Below, one piece after another: positions 1 through 10,193 of a stretch of 64,000 nt of DNA. Location of the stretch: positions 1,114,895-1,178,894 of the forward strand of contig NZ_NXGV01000001.1 of assembly GCF_002407605.1 (NCBI RefSeq). The letters are read 5' to 3'. A model generated the notes under the pieces. That model saw nothing but the letters and a program-made list of their open reading frames with translations, searched no databases and was not told where the DNA came from. A program made the translations under genes and the position numbers. The stretch is from Marinobacter sp. ANT_B65 (lineage in GTDB: Bacteria; Pseudomonadota; Gammaproteobacteria; Pseudomonadales; Oleiphilaceae). Numbering within the stretch: position 1 is the stretch's first letter; every line of letters starts with the position of its first letter.

Positions 1-443
1 TTCGCTTTCGGTGTCGTGCCCAGCCGTGTCGGTGGGTGCGTGTCGCAGACTGGCAGGAGGGTATGGCAGCCTCGCTGGCGGCTGGCATCCGTAGCCTGGG
101 GCCACACGCTAAAGGTGTGTTTGTGCTGCTGGGGGACCAGCCACTACTGGACCCACAGGCTCTTGAAATATTAGGCGAAACGGCGCGCAGTTTTCCCGGT
201 CAGGCCGTTGCGGCGGACTACGGCCGTCACCCCGGTGTGCCTGCCTATCTGCCCCGGAAACTTTGGTCAGATGTGCTGGCACTGAAAGGTGACCGGGGTG
301 CTGGTAGTGTGCTGGCTGAAGCTGATGCAACCCGGCTGTATATTCCGGGTGTCCATGATGATGTGGACACCCCGGAAGACTGGTGCAGGATCCGCAACGC
401 GGTTACCCGAACAGGCCAGCGAGCCAGGCAGCCCCAAGGCTGA
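1..443 (+). CDS. MobA-like nucleotidyltransferase, MocA type (5' end outside window)
   Basis: The window opens inside this gene: the frame is open from base 3 and no start is visible. The remaining ~146 residues look like the C-terminal two thirds of the MobA-like NTP transferase fold used by MocA, which adds CMP to molybdopterin in the cytoplasm. Visible marks are an N-proximal [10 protein letters not shown] segment, the metal-binding GDQPLL loop, a [12 protein letters not shown] segment, GDRGAGSVL, and a closing DVDTPEDW. The last 41 bases overlap the 3' end of the convergent receiver gene. MocA-type enzymes normally serve molybdenum hydroxylases, but no such enzyme is in view. GMP transfer (MobA proper) is less likely because the HPG arm and the DxDTPED ending fit the MocA/XdhC-associated branch better. 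Confidence 0.75.
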   Translation, partial: RFRCRAQPCRWVRVADWQEGMAASLAAGIRSLGPHAKGVFVLLGDQPLLDPQALEILGETARSFPGQAVAADYGRHPGVPAYLPRKLWSDVLALKGDRGAGSVLAEADATRLYIPGVHDDVDTPEDWCRIRNAVTRTGQRARQPQG

Positions 444-1488
444 ATATACCAAGCCCCAGGGCCAGCGCAACAGTGTAGATTCTGGATGTTGCAGAGCGTT
501 GCTGAGCCACAAACATATCAATGGTGCGCTGGGCAATATCTTCAGCTGTTTCACGGGAAATCTCGTGGGCCTGCTGTATTGCTTCAGACTGAAGCGTTTG
601 CCAGAACTCTGTGTCGATGGTCTGAACACTGGTTATGTGGTCCTTCAACTCCGCCATGTGGTTGCTGGTAAAGCCCGAGTTGCGTGACAGCTCCTTTTTA
701 AACTCTGCGAGTTCACGCCCCAGATTGAGATTAACTTCGGCTGCCACTTCATCGCGCAGGTTTTGGGTGCGTTCTTCTATCATTCCGCTTATTGCGTTCA
801 GCCGCTCTTCAATCACACTGTCCTGTTTGCTGCTTGATTCATCCAGCGCCCGTTTGAGGTGATCAAACTGTTCATCAAACAAGGAACTGAGCAGTTCGTG
901 AAGGCGGTTGTTGACGTGCGTTTTAACGGCGGAATGTGAAATCTGCTCGATCAGATTACTGGTAAGTGGAGCGATGCTGGCCGGGATGTCACCGTTGTGG
1001 GGAGCTTCATCTTCGGGCGGCTCAGGTTCTGCATTGTCTGGCATATCCTCCAGACAGATGTCTGTAAGGGGTTCCCTGTCATCCTGAGGGGCCTCTGACA
1101 GTGTGGCTGCTATAACATCGCTTGCAAGTTGGTCCAGAACCAGGCCCAGGCGGTCAGGCGGAGTTGGTTTTGTCAGGATGTTATAAACACCGAAGTTTTT
1201 CGCCTCCTTTGTGAAGGATGAAGACTTCTGGGACGTGCACATAATGATTGGTATGTCGGCAGTATCGGGATTGCCTTTGATGGCCTTGGTGGCTTCGACC
1301 CCGTTCATCCCGGGCATCAGGTGGTCCATAAAGATGACATCAGGGTGTTCCCGGCTGCTGAGGAGTTCCAGAGCTTCTTCCGCAGAGCCGGCCATGCTTA
1401 CCTGTATGCCGCGGTCTTCCAGTAACTTGCGCAGGGCGAATCTGGCTACTTTGGAGTCGTCTACCAGAAGAGCGTTCTTGATCTCCAT
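403..1488 (-). CDS. Receiver-domain protein with coiled linker and C-terminal membrane anchor
   Basis: 361 residues. Residues 1-120 are a CheY-like receiver: acidic pair D10-D11, phospho-acceptor D55 in the segment [13 protein letters not shown], a Thr in IIMCTSQ, and a Lys in LTKPTPP. After an acidic, proline-rich linker (about 125-170) comes a long charged region rich in heptad-like Leu/Glu/Gln (about 185-330). A single hydrophobic helix follows near 337-358, ending in LAGLFG. There is no DNA-binding, GGDEF or kinase domain. The ATG at 1488 has GAGG about 6 bases upstream. A receiver tethered to the inner membrane by its own C-terminus is uncommon. The coil could dimerise or contact a partner such as a chemotaxis, pilus or cell-pole protein. 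The partner kinase is not in the window and the function is unknown. Confidence 0.8.
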   Translation of the reverse strand: MEIKNALLVDDSKVARFALRKLLEDRGIQVSMAGSAEEALELLSSREHPDVIFMDHLMPGMNGVEATKAIKGNPDTADIPIIMCTSQKSSSFTKEAKNFGVYNILTKPTPPDRLGLVLDQLASDVIAATLSEAPQDDREPLTDICLEDMPDNAEPEPPEDEAPHNGDIPASIAPLTSNLIEQISHSAVKTHVNNRLHELLSSLFDEQFDHLKRALDESSSKQDSVIEERLNAISGMIEERTQNLRDEVAAEVNLNLGRELAEFKKELSRNSGFTSNHMAELKDHITSVQTIDTEFWQTLQSEAIQQAHEISRETAEDIAQRTIDMFVAQQRSATSRIYTVALALGLGIFSLGAAWLAGLFG

Positions 1489-1653
1489 CTCACTACCTCA
1501 GGCTGTTACTTGAATCGCGTTGTATTGTCGGGCCGGCATTGCCGGCCTTGGTGGGGTTGTTATATGTAAATTCGTCAGTGGTTTGATCTTACCCAGCGTG
1601 AGCCGGATTATATAACTGAAAAGTGTCTGGTCTTGGTGAGAATGTTGTCCAAA

Positions 1654-2130
1654 TCACATTTTAGCCGGAAGTTGGTCATGGTTGAGCTGTTCCCATGCTT
1701 TCATGTAGACGTCGGCCTCGTATTCGTAAGGTGATTTGAAGGGCGTCAGAACAAAGTCAAAGATCAGAAAGAAAAAGCCAACCGACGCCCAGGCGATGGC
1801 AAAAGTGCTGAGCATTGTGGCTTGTACTTCAGGATTCGAGTTCACGAAGTCCTCGAGTAATGGAATCAGGTCAGAGGCAAGAACCACCGGGTTGAAGCTG
1901 GACAGCACCAGGGGAACCCAGAAGGCCATGAATACAGGGAAGAAACCAAACGACCAGAGCAGACGGCGAGCCAGATAAATGGCAACTTCGCGCCAGAAAC
2001 GCTGTCTCACTTCCGGGGATTTCCGGATGCGCTCCAGGTACCGGCGGCGCTCTGCCCAATAGGCTGCGACTTCGGGAGCCTGCTCTGCGCTCGCTGGGCC
2101 TGAATTTGCTGGGCCTGAAGATGTGCTCAT
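1654..2130 (-). CDS. Uncharacterised two-helix membrane protein
   Basis: 158 residues with no family that I recognise. The N-terminus (1-55) is polar and basic with a YWAERRRYLERIRKSPEVR segment. It is followed by a hydrophobic stretch near 58-82, an amphipathic segment with DLIPLLEDFVNSNPE, a second hydrophobic stretch near 108-130 (FAIAWASVGFFFLIFDFVL), and a short acidic/aromatic C-terminus. The topology suggests an inner-membrane protein with both ends in the cytoplasm. It lies between the anchored receiver gene (same strand, 165 bp away) and the divergent M16 protease, so it could be co-transcribed with the receiver gene. Codon use resembles its neighbours and I see no sign of transfer. 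Confidence 0.65.
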   Translation of the reverse strand: MSTSSGPANSGPASAEQAPEVAAYWAERRRYLERIRKSPEVRQRFWREVAIYLARRLLWSFGFFPVFMAFWVPLVLSSFNPVVLASDLIPLLEDFVNSNPEVQATMLSTFAIAWASVGFFFLIFDFVLTPFKSPYEYEADVYMKAWEQLNHDQLPAKM

Positions 2131-2229
2131 GGATCTGGGGTTACCTTATTGCCTGGGGACGAATACATGATAATTGATACTACGTGTTACCCTGTAATTC
2201 TCCAATTGTTTAACGACAGGATAGTTTGA

Positions 2230-5154
2230 ATGGCGGCAGTTATCGACAACGCAACCCATCCGGCTTTTGAGAAGCTTCGCAGTCACCGGATCGATACGCT
2301 TAATCTGGACGTTGAGGAGTATCGTCACATAAAAACCGGTGCCCGCCACCTGCACCTCGCGGCAGATAACGAGGAAAACGTATTTTTTGTGGCGCTCAGA
2401 ACATTTCCGATGGATTCGACTGGCGTTGCCCATATTCTTGAGCATACGGCACTTTGCGGCAGTGAACGCTACCCTGTTCGCGATCCGTTTTTCATGATGA
2501 TTCGCCGGTCTCTGAATACCTTCATGAATGCTTTTACCAGCAGTGACTGGACGGCTTACCCCTTCGCAAGCATGAACCGCAAAGATTTCGATAACCTGTT
2601 GTCGGTTTATCTGGACTCGGTGTTTTTTTCCAAGCTCGACCCGCTGGATTTCGCCCAGGAAGGCCACCGGCTGGAATTTGAGAAGCCAGATGACCCGAGT
2701 ACTGAGCTGGTATACCGGGGCGTCGTCTATAACGAAATGAAAGGTGCCATGAGTGCGCCTACTTCACAGCTCTGGCAGAACCTGAGCAGTCACTTGTTTC
2801 CGACCACCACTTATCACTACAACAGTGGCGGTGAGCCGGATCAGATCGTTGATCTGAGCTACGATGATCTTATCCGCTTTTACCGGCATCACTATCACCC
2901 CAGTAACGCGATATTCGCCACCTACGGCAACATTCCGGCTCACGAACACCATGAGCGTTTTGAAGAGCTTGCACTCAAGCGGTTCGACAGACTGGATATT
3001 GAGCTGCCAGTGCGCGATGAAAAACGTATGTATGCACCCGTTCGTGTTGAACAGGGCTATGGGGTAAATGAAGGCGAAGACACAGCCAGCAAGACCCATA
3101 TTGTGATGGGGTGGCTGCTGGGTCACAGTTTTGATCTGCAGGAAAACCTGGAAGGGCAACTGTTGTCCTCCGTATTACTGGAAAACAGTGCGTCACCGTT
3201 AATGCGTGTGCTTGAAACAAGCGATATTGGTCAGGCTCCGTCTCCTATGTGCGGTTTGGAAGATTCCAACCGGGAAATGACCTTCGTCTGTGGTGTTGAG
3301 GGCAGTGAACCTGAGAAACAGCGGGATCTGGAAGCGCTGGTGGAAAGCACACTCCAGAAAGTAGCCGAAGAAGGTGTCAGCAAGGAACGCCTGGAAGCGA
3401 TTCTTCATCAGCTTGAATTGCACCAGCGCGAAATCTCCGGCGACAGTTTCCCTTATGGCCTGCAACTGATCATGAGTGCGATTGCACCTATGGTTCATGG
3501 TGGTGATCCGGTTGAATTGCTTGATCTGGAGCCGGTTCTGGCAACACTTCGTGAGAAAATTCAGGATCCTCAGTACGTTCCGGATCTTATTCGTCGCAAG
3601 TTGCTGGATAACCCGCACAGGGTAACTCTCACTTTGCGTCCGGACGATAAGCTGGATGCGCGGCGCCAGCAGGCAATCCGTGAAGCCCTTGCAAAACGTA
3701 AGGCTGAGCTTTCCGGTGATGAAGTGGAACAGATCGTTAATCGCGCAAAAGCTCTGGAAGAGCGCCAGATGCGTAAGGATGATGACTCGATTCTGCCGAA
3801 AGTGGATCTGACCGATGTGCCGCTACAAATGCCGGAGCCGAACGCCAGCTTTGATGGAGATATATCGGCAACCATCTTCGCCCGGGGTACCAACGGCCTG
3901 GTTTATGAACAGGTTGTTCTCCCTCTGCCGGATCTGAAAGATGAAGAGCTGTTGCTGTTGCCATATTACGGTGCCTTGATTTCGGAAGTCGGTTGCGGAG
4001 AGCTGGATTACCTGCAGATGCAGGATCGGATCTCGGCGGAATCGGGCGGAATTGGCGCCTCATTCTCGGCTAAAGCCCGCATTGATGATGTTCAGGATCT
4101 GGCTGGTTATGTGGTTTTCAGTGGCAAGGCGCTTGCCCGCAATCGCACGGCACTGACCAGACTGCTTCGGGATGTATACACCAGCGCCAGGTTTGATGAA
4201 AAAGACCGTATTCGGGAAATTGTTGCCCAGATTCGCGCCCGCCGAGAACAGGCTGTAACAGGTAGTGGTCACGCACTCGCTATGGGTGCAGCAGCACAGG
4301 GTATGAGCCCGGGAGCCTGGCTGACGTTCCGCCTCGGAGGTCTGGCCGGAATTCGGGGTGCCAAAGAGCTGGATCAGTCACTGAAAGACCCTGCCGCGCT
4401 TGATGCTTTCTGCCAGAAACTTGCAAGCCTGCATGACAGGATTCGTAAGCAGGCGCGGGAATTCCTGATCATCGGTGAGGACGAACAGCTTCCGCCATTA
4501 ATCGACGATCTCAAGTCCTGCTGGCAGGGTGACAAGGGTGTTGAGTCATCCCGATGGAAGCTGGATCCAGTGAGTTTTATTACACGCGAAGCATGGCTGA
4601 CCTCCACTCAGGTTAACTTCTGTGCCCGTGCCTACAGCACAGTGCCGGTTGATCATCCGGATGCAGCTGCGCTTACTGTACTGGGTGGCTTTTTGCGCAA
4701 TGGGTATCTGCACAGAGCCATCAGGGAGAAGGGTGGCGCCTATGGTGGCGGAGCAGCCCAGGACAGTGTGAATGGCAACTTCCGCTTTTTCTCATACCGG
4801 GATCCGCGGCTGGCTGAAACTCTTGATGATTTTGATAAAGCGCTGGTATGGCTTCAGGAAACCGATCATGAATATCAGGAGCTGGAAGAGTCTATTCTTG
4901 GGGTTATCGGTCAGTTGGACCGTCCGCGCTCTCCGGCGGGTGCAGCGCGTCATGCCTTTCACAACAAGCTGTTCGGACGCAGCCCTGAGCAGAGAGTGCG
5001 TTTCCGTGAACGGGTGTTATCTGTAACGCTTGATGATCTGAAGCGGGTTGCGACGACCTGGCTGATCCCTGAAAAGGCAAGCACAGCGGTAGTGACTGGC
5101 CCGGAAAATCGTGGGCTTGTTGAAGAGCTTGGCCTGAATATTCAGGAGCTGTAG
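2230..5154 (+). CDS. M16 family metallopeptidase, presequence protease (PreP) type
   Basis: 974 residues, the single-chain M16C layout of two fused halves. The inverted zinc motif HxxEH is H68-E71-H72 in VAHILEHTALCG, and the distal zinc-ligand Glu fits VVYNEMKGAMS about 80 residues later. The RSLNTFMNAFTSSDWTAYPF segment is typical of PreP/CYM1 proteins. The middle (about 390-500) holds the helical hinge, and the second half carries the substrate-clamping Arg/Tyr region near GGAYGGGAA. PreP-type enzymes degrade unstructured peptides up to about 65 residues. There is no signal peptide, so it probably acts in the cytoplasm. An AGGA lies 9 bases before the ATG. It is a single-gene unit ending at a strong bidirectional terminator. 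Confidence 0.9.
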   Translation: MAAVIDNATHPAFEKLRSHRIDTLNLDVEEYRHIKTGARHLHLAADNEENVFFVALRTFPMDSTGVAHILEHTALCGSERYPVRDPFFMMIRRSLNTFMNAFTSSDWTAYPFASMNRKDFDNLLSVYLDSVFFSKLDPLDFAQEGHRLEFEKPDDPSTELVYRGVVYNEMKGAMSAPTSQLWQNLSSHLFPTTTYHYNSGGEPDQIVDLSYDDLIRFYRHHYHPSNAIFATYGNIPAHEHHERFEELALKRFDRLDIELPVRDEKRMYAPVRVEQGYGVNEGEDTASKTHIVMGWLLGHSFDLQENLEGQLLSSVLLENSASPLMRVLETSDIGQAPSPMCGLEDSNREMTFVCGVEGSEPEKQRDLEALVESTLQKVAEEGVSKERLEAILHQLELHQREISGDSFPYGLQLIMSAIAPMVHGGDPVELLDLEPVLATLREKIQDPQYVPDLIRRKLLDNPHRVTLTLRPDDKLDARRQQAIREALAKRKAELSGDEVEQIVNRAKALEERQMRKDDDSILPKVDLTDVPLQMPEPNASFDGDISATIFARGTNGLVYEQVVLPLPDLKDEELLLLPYYGALISEVGCGELDYLQMQDRISAESGGIGASFSAKARIDDVQDLAGYVVFSGKALARNRTALTRLLRDVYTSARFDEKDRIREIVAQIRARREQAVTGSGHALAMGAAAQGMSPGAWLTFRLGGLAGIRGAKELDQSLKDPAALDAFCQKLASLHDRIRKQAREFLIIGEDEQLPPLIDDLKSCWQGDKGVESSRWKLDPVSFITREAWLTSTQVNFCARAYSTVPVDHPDAAALTVLGGFLRNGYLHRAIREKGGAYGGGAAQDSVNGNFRFFSYRDPRLAETLDDFDKALVWLQETDHEYQELEESILGVIGQLDRPRSPAGAARHAFHNKLFGRSPEQRVRFRERVLSVTLDDLKRVATTWLIPEKASTAVVTGPENRGLVEELGLNIQEL

Positions 5155-5157
5155 AGT

Positions 5158-5191
5158 AAAAAAGGCAGGCCGGTACTGGTCTGCCTTTTTC
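5158..5191. terminator. Bidirectional Rho-independent terminator
   Basis: A perfect stem is formed by AAAAAGGCAG and CTGCCTTTTT around a 12-base loop. There is an A run on the left and a T run on the right, so it can end both the M16 protease transcript (+) and the ppsR transcript (-). Confidence 0.9.
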
Positions 5192-5220
5192 TCATCGTCC
5201 GGCGCCCTGCAGGCGCGGTG

Positions 5221-6036
5221 TTAGCGGTTTCGCTTGAGGCCGGTGGACACCATGATGCGCGTTGCGATTTCTTCGACTGAATAAGCTGTTGTATTCAGAA
5301 AGGAGATGCGTTCCCTTCGGTACATAAGCTCAATCTCTTCGATTTCGTGCATACATTGTTGTATCGACGAATAACGGGAGTTTGGGCGACGCTCATTGCG
5401 GATAGTGGCCAGCCGCTCTGGCTCTATCGTCAGGCCAAAGATCTTTTCCTTGTGGGGACGAAGAGCTTTCGGAATCTGCTGATCCAGAAGGTCTTCTTCC
5501 GTAATCGGATAGTTAGCGGCTTTGACTCCATACTGGAGAGCCAGATACAGGCAGGTGGGTGTCTTACCGCTGCGGGAAGCGCCTACAAGAATGAGGTCGG
5601 CTTCATCATAGTGTCGTGTGCGTGCCCCATCATCGTTGTCCAGCGCAAAGTTCACAGCATGGATGCGGCGCTCATAAACGCCTTCGTTACTGATTGCATG
5701 GGATTTGCCCACGGAATAGGACGAAGATGACTGCAATTCCTGTTCGAGCGGGCTCAGGAACGTGCCGAAAATATCCACCATGAAGCCCTGGGCACCCGAA
5801 ATAATTTCACGTATAGCGCCGTCCAGAATCGTGTCGAATACCAGAGGCCGGGTACCATCAGCTTCCGCCGCACTGTTAATGCGTTTGACCATATCCCAGG
5901 CTTTTTCTACGTCGTCAATGTAGGGTACGGTGACACGCTCGAATTCGATTTTTTCAAATTGGGCCAGAAGGCTGTGTCCAAGTGCCTCAGCTGTCAGGCC
6001 GGTGCCATCGGAGATAAAGAAGGCTGTACGTTTCAT
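5221..6036 (-). CDS. ppsR: Phosphoenolpyruvate synthase regulatory protein (PSRP)
   Basis: 271 residues from the ATG at 6036 ([19 protein letters not shown]), chosen over an upstream in-frame ATG because family members start here and GGGAG lies about 10 bases upstream. PSRP (DUF299) is a bifunctional ADP-dependent kinase and Pi-dependent pyrophosphorylase. It inactivates and reactivates PEP synthase by phosphorylating a Thr beside its catalytic His. The P-loop [10 protein letters not shown] is present, with the family segments [16 protein letters not shown] and [10 protein letters not shown]. It is divergent from ppsA, its expected target, with 152 bp between the two starts, so one intergenic region serves both enzyme and regulator. 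Confidence 0.95.
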   Translation of the reverse strand: MKRTAFFISDGTGLTAEALGHSLLAQFEKIEFERVTVPYIDDVEKAWDMVKRINSAAEADGTRPLVFDTILDGAIREIISGAQGFMVDIFGTFLSPLEQELQSSSSYSVGKSHAISNEGVYERRIHAVNFALDNDDGARTRHYDEADLILVGASRSGKTPTCLYLALQYGVKAANYPITEEDLLDQQIPKALRPHKEKIFGLTIEPERLATIRNERRPNSRYSSIQQCMHEIEEIELMYRRERISFLNTTAYSVEEIATRIMVSTGLKRNR

Positions 6037-6188
6037 GGTGTTGATCCCGCTCCCTAGGTAAAATCCGAAGGTTACAGTATCATACACGCCAAGTTGGAGA
6101 CTCTGCAGTGGTTGTTGTCCGCTTTTTTATGCTTGGTTTCGCGGGCCCCGTTTAATTCTTTGCTATATAGATTCAAGGGAGACACGCT

Positions 6189-8561
6189 TTGGAAGATTAC
6201 ATAATCTGGTTTGATCACCTGGGAATGTCCGATGTTGACCGGGTGGGTGGCAAAAATGCCTCCCTCGGTGAAATGATCAGTAATCTCGCCAACGCAGGTG
6301 TCACTGTGCCAGGTGGTTTTGCCACTACTGCATACGCCTATCGTGAGTTTCTGGCTAAAGACGGCCTGAAGGACAAGATTGATAACGCCCTCGACAGTCT
6401 TGATATTAACGATGTGAACGAACTTGCCCGTGTCGGAGCAAAGATACGCCAATGGATTATCGATACCCCATTTCCGGACGCTCTGGAAACTGCTCTTAAG
6501 GATGCATACAGCACAATACTCAACGGTAATGAGAAAATGGCTGTGGCAGTGCGTTCGTCGGCAACAGCTGAAGACTTGCCTGACGCTTCCTTTGCAGGCC
6601 AGCAGGAAACCTTTCTGAATGTAGTCGGGCTTGAGCAGGTACGGACGTCTGTAAAAGAGGTATTTGCTTCACTGTTCAATGATCGTGCGATTTCCTATCG
6701 CGTTCACCATGGTTTTGATCACAAGCTCGTGGCTTTGTCTGCCGGAATCCAGAAAATGGTCCGCAGTGAGACCGCCTCCAGTGGTGTAATGTTTACGCTG
6801 GATACGGAGTCTGGCTTCAGGGATGTGGTATTCATTACAGCCTCATACGGTCTTGGTGAAACGGTTGTTCAGGGTGCGGTAAACCCGGATGAGTTTTACG
6901 TTCACAAACCGACTCTCGAAGCTGCTCGCCCGGCTGTATTGCGTCGTAACCTGGGAAGCAAAGCCATCAAGATGGTTTACCACTCTGCGCCCGCCGAAGG
7001 TCAGTTCGTGGAAACAGTGAAGGTGGATCAGGAAGAGCGTAACCGTTTCTGTATTACTGATGCGGAAGTGGAAGAGCTGGCCAAGCAGGCCATGATTATC
7101 GAAAAGCACTATCAGCGTCCCATGGACATTGAATGGGCAAAAGACGGTGATGATGGCCGCATCTATATCGTTCAGGCCCGCCCGGAAACGGTCAAGAGCA
7201 GGGCTTCTGCCAATGTTATGGAGCGCTATCTGCTGAAAGAAACAGGGACCGTGCTGGTAGAAGGGCGCAGTATTGGCCACAAGATCGGCGCGGGTCCGGT
7301 CAAGATTATTACCAGTATCAAGGAGATGGATCGTGTTCAGGCCGGTGATGTGCTGGTTACTGATATGACAGATCCAGACTGGGAACCGGTCATGAAGCGG
7401 GCTGCAGCGATTATTACTGATCGTGGTGGGCGTACCTGCCATGCGGCTATTATTGCCCGGGAGCTGGGCATTCCTGCTGTGGTTGGTTGTGGCGATGCAA
7501 CTGAACTTCTGAAAGATGGCCAGGAAGTAACAGTATCCTGTGCGGAAGGCGATACCGGATTGATTTATGAGGGCGCTCTGGATTTTGAGCTGCGTGAGAA
7601 CACCGTAGACTCCATGCCCAGTATTCCCTTCAAAATCATGATGAACGTGGGTAACCCGGATCGGGCCTTTGATTTCCAGTCACTGCCCAACGAAGGTGTT
7701 GGCCTGGCGCGTCTTGAGTTCATCATCAACCGTATGATTGGTGTACACCCTAAAGCCCTTCTGAATTTTGACGGTCTTCCCAGGGATATCCAGCAGACGG
7801 TAGAGAAACGTATCTCCGGTTATAGCTCGCCGATTGATTTCTATGTGGACAAACTGGTTGAAGGTATTTCCACTCTCGCAGCCGCGTTTGCGCCCAAGAA
7901 GGTCATCGTTCGTCTGTCGGATTTCAAATCCAATGAGTACGCCAATCTGATAGGCGGTACTTTATACGAGCCTGACGAAGAAAACCCGATGCTGGGTTTC
8001 CGGGGTGCATCGCGTTATATCTCGGAAACTTTCCGTGACTGTTTCGAACTGGAGTGCCGCGCGCTCAAAAAAGTGCGTGATGTGATGGGTCTGACCAATG
8101 TTGAAGTTATGGTGCCGTTCGTACGTACTGTGGGTGAAGCGGAGCAGGTAGTAAAACTGCTGGCGGAGAACGGCCTGAAGCGTGGTGAGAACGGTCTGCG
8201 TTTAATCATGATGTGTGAACTGCCCGCGAATGCATTGCTTGCGGATCAGTTCCTTGAACACTTTGATGGTTTTTCCATTGGCTCAAACGATCTGACTCAG
8301 CTGACGCTGGGGTTGGATCGCGATTCAGGCATTATCGCCCACCTGTTCGACGAGCGGAATGACGCTGTTAAAATTCTTCTGTCCAGCGCCATTCAGGCCT
8401 GTAACAAGGCTGGTAAATACATTGGTATTTGCGGGCAGGGACCGTCTGACCATCCTGACCTTGCAAAATGGTTGATGGATCAGGGTATTGAGTCCGTCTC
8501 TCTTAATCCGGATTCGGTGCTGGATACCTGGTTCTTCCTGGCCGATGAAAAAATCGACTGA
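6189..8561 (+). CDS. ppsA: Phosphoenolpyruvate synthase
   Basis: 790 residues, the normal length. It converts pyruvate, ATP and water to PEP, AMP and Pi for gluconeogenesis. The N-terminal ATP-grasp domain (1-~340) begins [23 protein letters not shown]. The central phosphohistidine domain has [14 protein letters not shown], with the catalytic His near 420 and the preceding Thr targeted by PSRP. The C-terminal PEP-binding TIM barrel has [15 protein letters not shown] and [11 protein letters not shown] with the acid/base Cys. The start is a TTG preceded by AAGGGAGA, agreeing with the expected N-terminus. A TATATA at 6164-6169 may be part of its -10. It is transcribed away from ppsR; rraA follows after 31 bp. 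Confidence 0.96.
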   Translation: MEDYIIWFDHLGMSDVDRVGGKNASLGEMISNLANAGVTVPGGFATTAYAYREFLAKDGLKDKIDNALDSLDINDVNELARVGAKIRQWIIDTPFPDALETALKDAYSTILNGNEKMAVAVRSSATAEDLPDASFAGQQETFLNVVGLEQVRTSVKEVFASLFNDRAISYRVHHGFDHKLVALSAGIQKMVRSETASSGVMFTLDTESGFRDVVFITASYGLGETVVQGAVNPDEFYVHKPTLEAARPAVLRRNLGSKAIKMVYHSAPAEGQFVETVKVDQEERNRFCITDAEVEELAKQAMIIEKHYQRPMDIEWAKDGDDGRIYIVQARPETVKSRASANVMERYLLKETGTVLVEGRSIGHKIGAGPVKIITSIKEMDRVQAGDVLVTDMTDPDWEPVMKRAAAIITDRGGRTCHAAIIARELGIPAVVGCGDATELLKDGQEVTVSCAEGDTGLIYEGALDFELRENTVDSMPSIPFKIMMNVGNPDRAFDFQSLPNEGVGLARLEFIINRMIGVHPKALLNFDGLPRDIQQTVEKRISGYSSPIDFYVDKLVEGISTLAAAFAPKKVIVRLSDFKSNEYANLIGGTLYEPDEENPMLGFRGASRYISETFRDCFELECRALKKVRDVMGLTNVEVMVPFVRTVGEAEQVVKLLAENGLKRGENGLRLIMMCELPANALLADQFLEHFDGFSIGSNDLTQLTLGLDRDSGIIAHLFDERNDAVKILLSSAIQACNKAGKYIGICGQGPSDHPDLAKWLMDQGIESVSLNPDSVLDTWFFLADEKID

Positions 8562-8592
8562 ATTCATTTCTGCACGTAAGGAGATCGATAAG

Positions 8593-9072
8593 GTGGCAAC
8601 GATTATTACCCCGGACCTGTGTGATGAGTTTCCGGAAGTCGAGGTGGCTGCACCCGGCTTTAATAATTATGGTGGAATAAAGGCATTTGGTGGCGAGATT
8701 GTCACTGTTAAGTGTTTTGAAGACAATTCTGTTGTTAAAGAGCAGGTAGGCCTGCCCGGTAAAGGCCGCGTTATGGTGGTTGATGGCGGAGGCTCTATGC
8801 GCCATGCACTATTGGGCGACATGCTTGCAGAAAAGGCCGCGGTCAACGGCTGGGCAGGTTTGATTATCTACGGCTGTGTGCGGGATGTTGATGAGATTGG
8901 CAAAACAGACCTGGGAGTTCAGGCGCTGGCAACCTATCCCCGGAAAAGTGAAAAGCGGGGCCTTGGTGACCTTGATGTACCGGTGACCTTCCACGGAGTG
9001 ACCTTCCGTCCGGGCCACTACGTGTACGCTGACAACAACGGCATAATTGTGTCAGAGAAGCCCCTGGTCTAG
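8593..9072 (+). CDS. rraA: Ribonuclease E activity regulator RraA
   Basis: 159 residues from a GTG at 8593, preceded by TAAGGAG with 9 bases of spacing. This start matches the usual N-terminus (TxxLCDEF), and the longer open frame that overlaps ppsA is not needed. RraA is a ring-shaped trimer that binds the C-terminal scaffold of RNase E and inhibits it. It is related to 4-hydroxy-4-methyl-2-oxoglutarate aldolases, a possible alternative function. Conserved marks are [47 protein letters not shown] and [14 protein letters not shown]. The close spacing to ppsA suggests co-transcription. The likely target, RNase E, is encoded 3 kb downstream on the other strand. Confidence 0.93.
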   Translation: MATIITPDLCDEFPEVEVAAPGFNNYGGIKAFGGEIVTVKCFEDNSVVKEQVGLPGKGRVMVVDGGGSMRHALLGDMLAEKAAVNGWAGLIIYGCVRDVDEIGKTDLGVQALATYPRKSEKRGLGDLDVPVTFHGVTFRPGHYVYADNNGIIVSEKPLV

Positions 9073-9099
9073 ATCTTGATTTAGTACCGGGGCAAAGAA

Positions 9100-9390
9100 C
9101 TAGCGGGTGACTTCGCTGATGTTGGTTCCCAGCAGGAAGCCGTCACCCTCTGGTTCGCACCGGATTACCTCACAGATTGTCTCCAGCGGGGGAAATTGAT
9201 CACTGCTCGGGTGCAGCACGGTGCTCAGCTCCTCACCAATCGCTACCGGGGTGCTTACAAACAGCTGCATTCCCGTTGCGCTGAGATCCCTGCAGGTGCC
9301 ATTAAAGGTATGGCCGTTGCTGTCGGTGATTTCAATTTCTGACTCGACTTGCATGCGATGAAAATCGCGCTTTTCCGAATAATCCTTCAT
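9100..9390 (-). CDS. PilZ-domain protein
   Basis: 96 residues consisting of a single PilZ domain, the c-di-GMP receptor fold. The RxxxR motif is present as RDFHR near the N-terminus and the (D/N)xSxxG motif as DLSATG, so c-di-GMP binding is plausible. There is no output domain, so it would act by protein-protein contact. Its start lies 5 bp after the stop of the SH3/coiled-coil membrane protein gene on the same strand, so the two are probably one operon and may work together at the envelope. Confidence 0.88.
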   Translation of the reverse strand: MKDYSEKRDFHRMQVESEIEITDSNGHTFNGTCRDLSATGMQLFVSTPVAIGEELSTVLHPSSDQFPPLETICEVIRCEPEGDGFLLGTNISEVTR

Positions 9391-9395
9391 ATCGT

Positions 9396-10082
9396 TTAAG
9401 CCCAGTTATCTGCTTTTCTTGTGGGTTTAAGCATCGGAATTACCAAGGCCAGAAGCACCCCGCCGAGAACAAGGCCGGCGCCTACCAGCATGAAATCCGA
9501 CTCTTTGCTGGCTTCCAATCGCTCGTTTTCTGCAGTTAACACTTCCAGGTCGTTCCGCAGTTTCTGGTTTTCCTCCAGCAACTCACCATTCCGGCGTTGC
9601 AGGTTAATTGAATCCGAAGCAATATTCTTGATGCGCCGGAGTTCTTGCTCCAGCTTCTCTGAGCGGGCAGATAATGAGGATTCGGTGCTGCTCAGAGAAT
9701 CTCTTTCGCTGGAGACTTCGGAGAGTTGTCCCTTCAGGGTAGCCAGTTCAGCCTGGGCCTGCTCCAGCTGTCGGCTGACGGTTTTCAGCCTGTCTGCGGC
9801 AATCGGGGTATTACTGAGATACTGGCTTGAAACCCAGCCATCGTTGCCTTTCGGGGTGCGTACGCGAGTATATCCGGAATCTGATACTTCAATAACTTCC
9901 AGTGGTGTACCGCTGGGAACTGCGTTTTCTATGATCCGGAACTGGGATCCGGCGCCAGACCGCACAGGCAGATAGAGTTGATCATCAACCCATGCGGTTT
10001 TCGCCTGAGCAACAGCAATGGAAGACAATATAAAAAGCGCACTGATGGCAAGGCGAAAAAGCGTCACTGGCAAGGTTCCCAC
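9396..10082 (-). CDS. SH3-domain membrane protein of the YgiM/TIGR04211 type
   Basis: 228 residues. Order: signal peptide (about 1-27, cleavage near AQA), a bacterial SH3 domain (about 28-95, with LYLPVRSGAGSQFRIIENAV and DGWVSSQYLS), a long coiled coil (about 96-190, regular Leu/Glu heptads), and a C-terminal transmembrane helix (about 198-218) ending in a basic tail. This is the exact architecture of YgiM-like proteins, exported and anchored in the inner membrane with the SH3 domain in the periplasm; their function is poorly known. The chosen GTG at 10082 is uncertain, and a GTG 15 bases downstream (10067) would still keep a signal peptide. PilZ gene downstream by 5 bp. Confidence 0.85.
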   Translation of the reverse strand: MGTLPVTLFRLAISALFILSSIAVAQAKTAWVDDQLYLPVRSGAGSQFRIIENAVPSGTPLEVIEVSDSGYTRVRTPKGNDGWVSSQYLSNTPIAADRLKTVSRQLEQAQAELATLKGQLSEVSSERDSLSSTESSLSARSEKLEQELRRIKNIASDSINLQRRNGELLEENQKLRNDLEVLTAENERLEASKESDFMLVGAGLVLGGVLLALVIPMLKPTRKADNWA

Positions 10083-10193
10083 AGTATTCGGATTGAAAAG
10101 CTGGTTGTTACTAAAGTCGCAATTTTGTCACAGATCTCAGGCCGTTCAAGCGAGCTGTCATTACAATAAGCTCATGGAGTGAGGCCAGGGGGT

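Noticed and set aside
6037..6087. In-frame N-terminal extension of ppsR
   Set aside because: Family members start at MKRTAFF, which has a ribosome site; the extension does not.
8488..8592. N-terminal extension of rraA into ppsA
   Set aside because: The GTG at 8593 has a good Shine-Dalgarno site and matches the family start; the extension is translated ppsA sequence in another frame.
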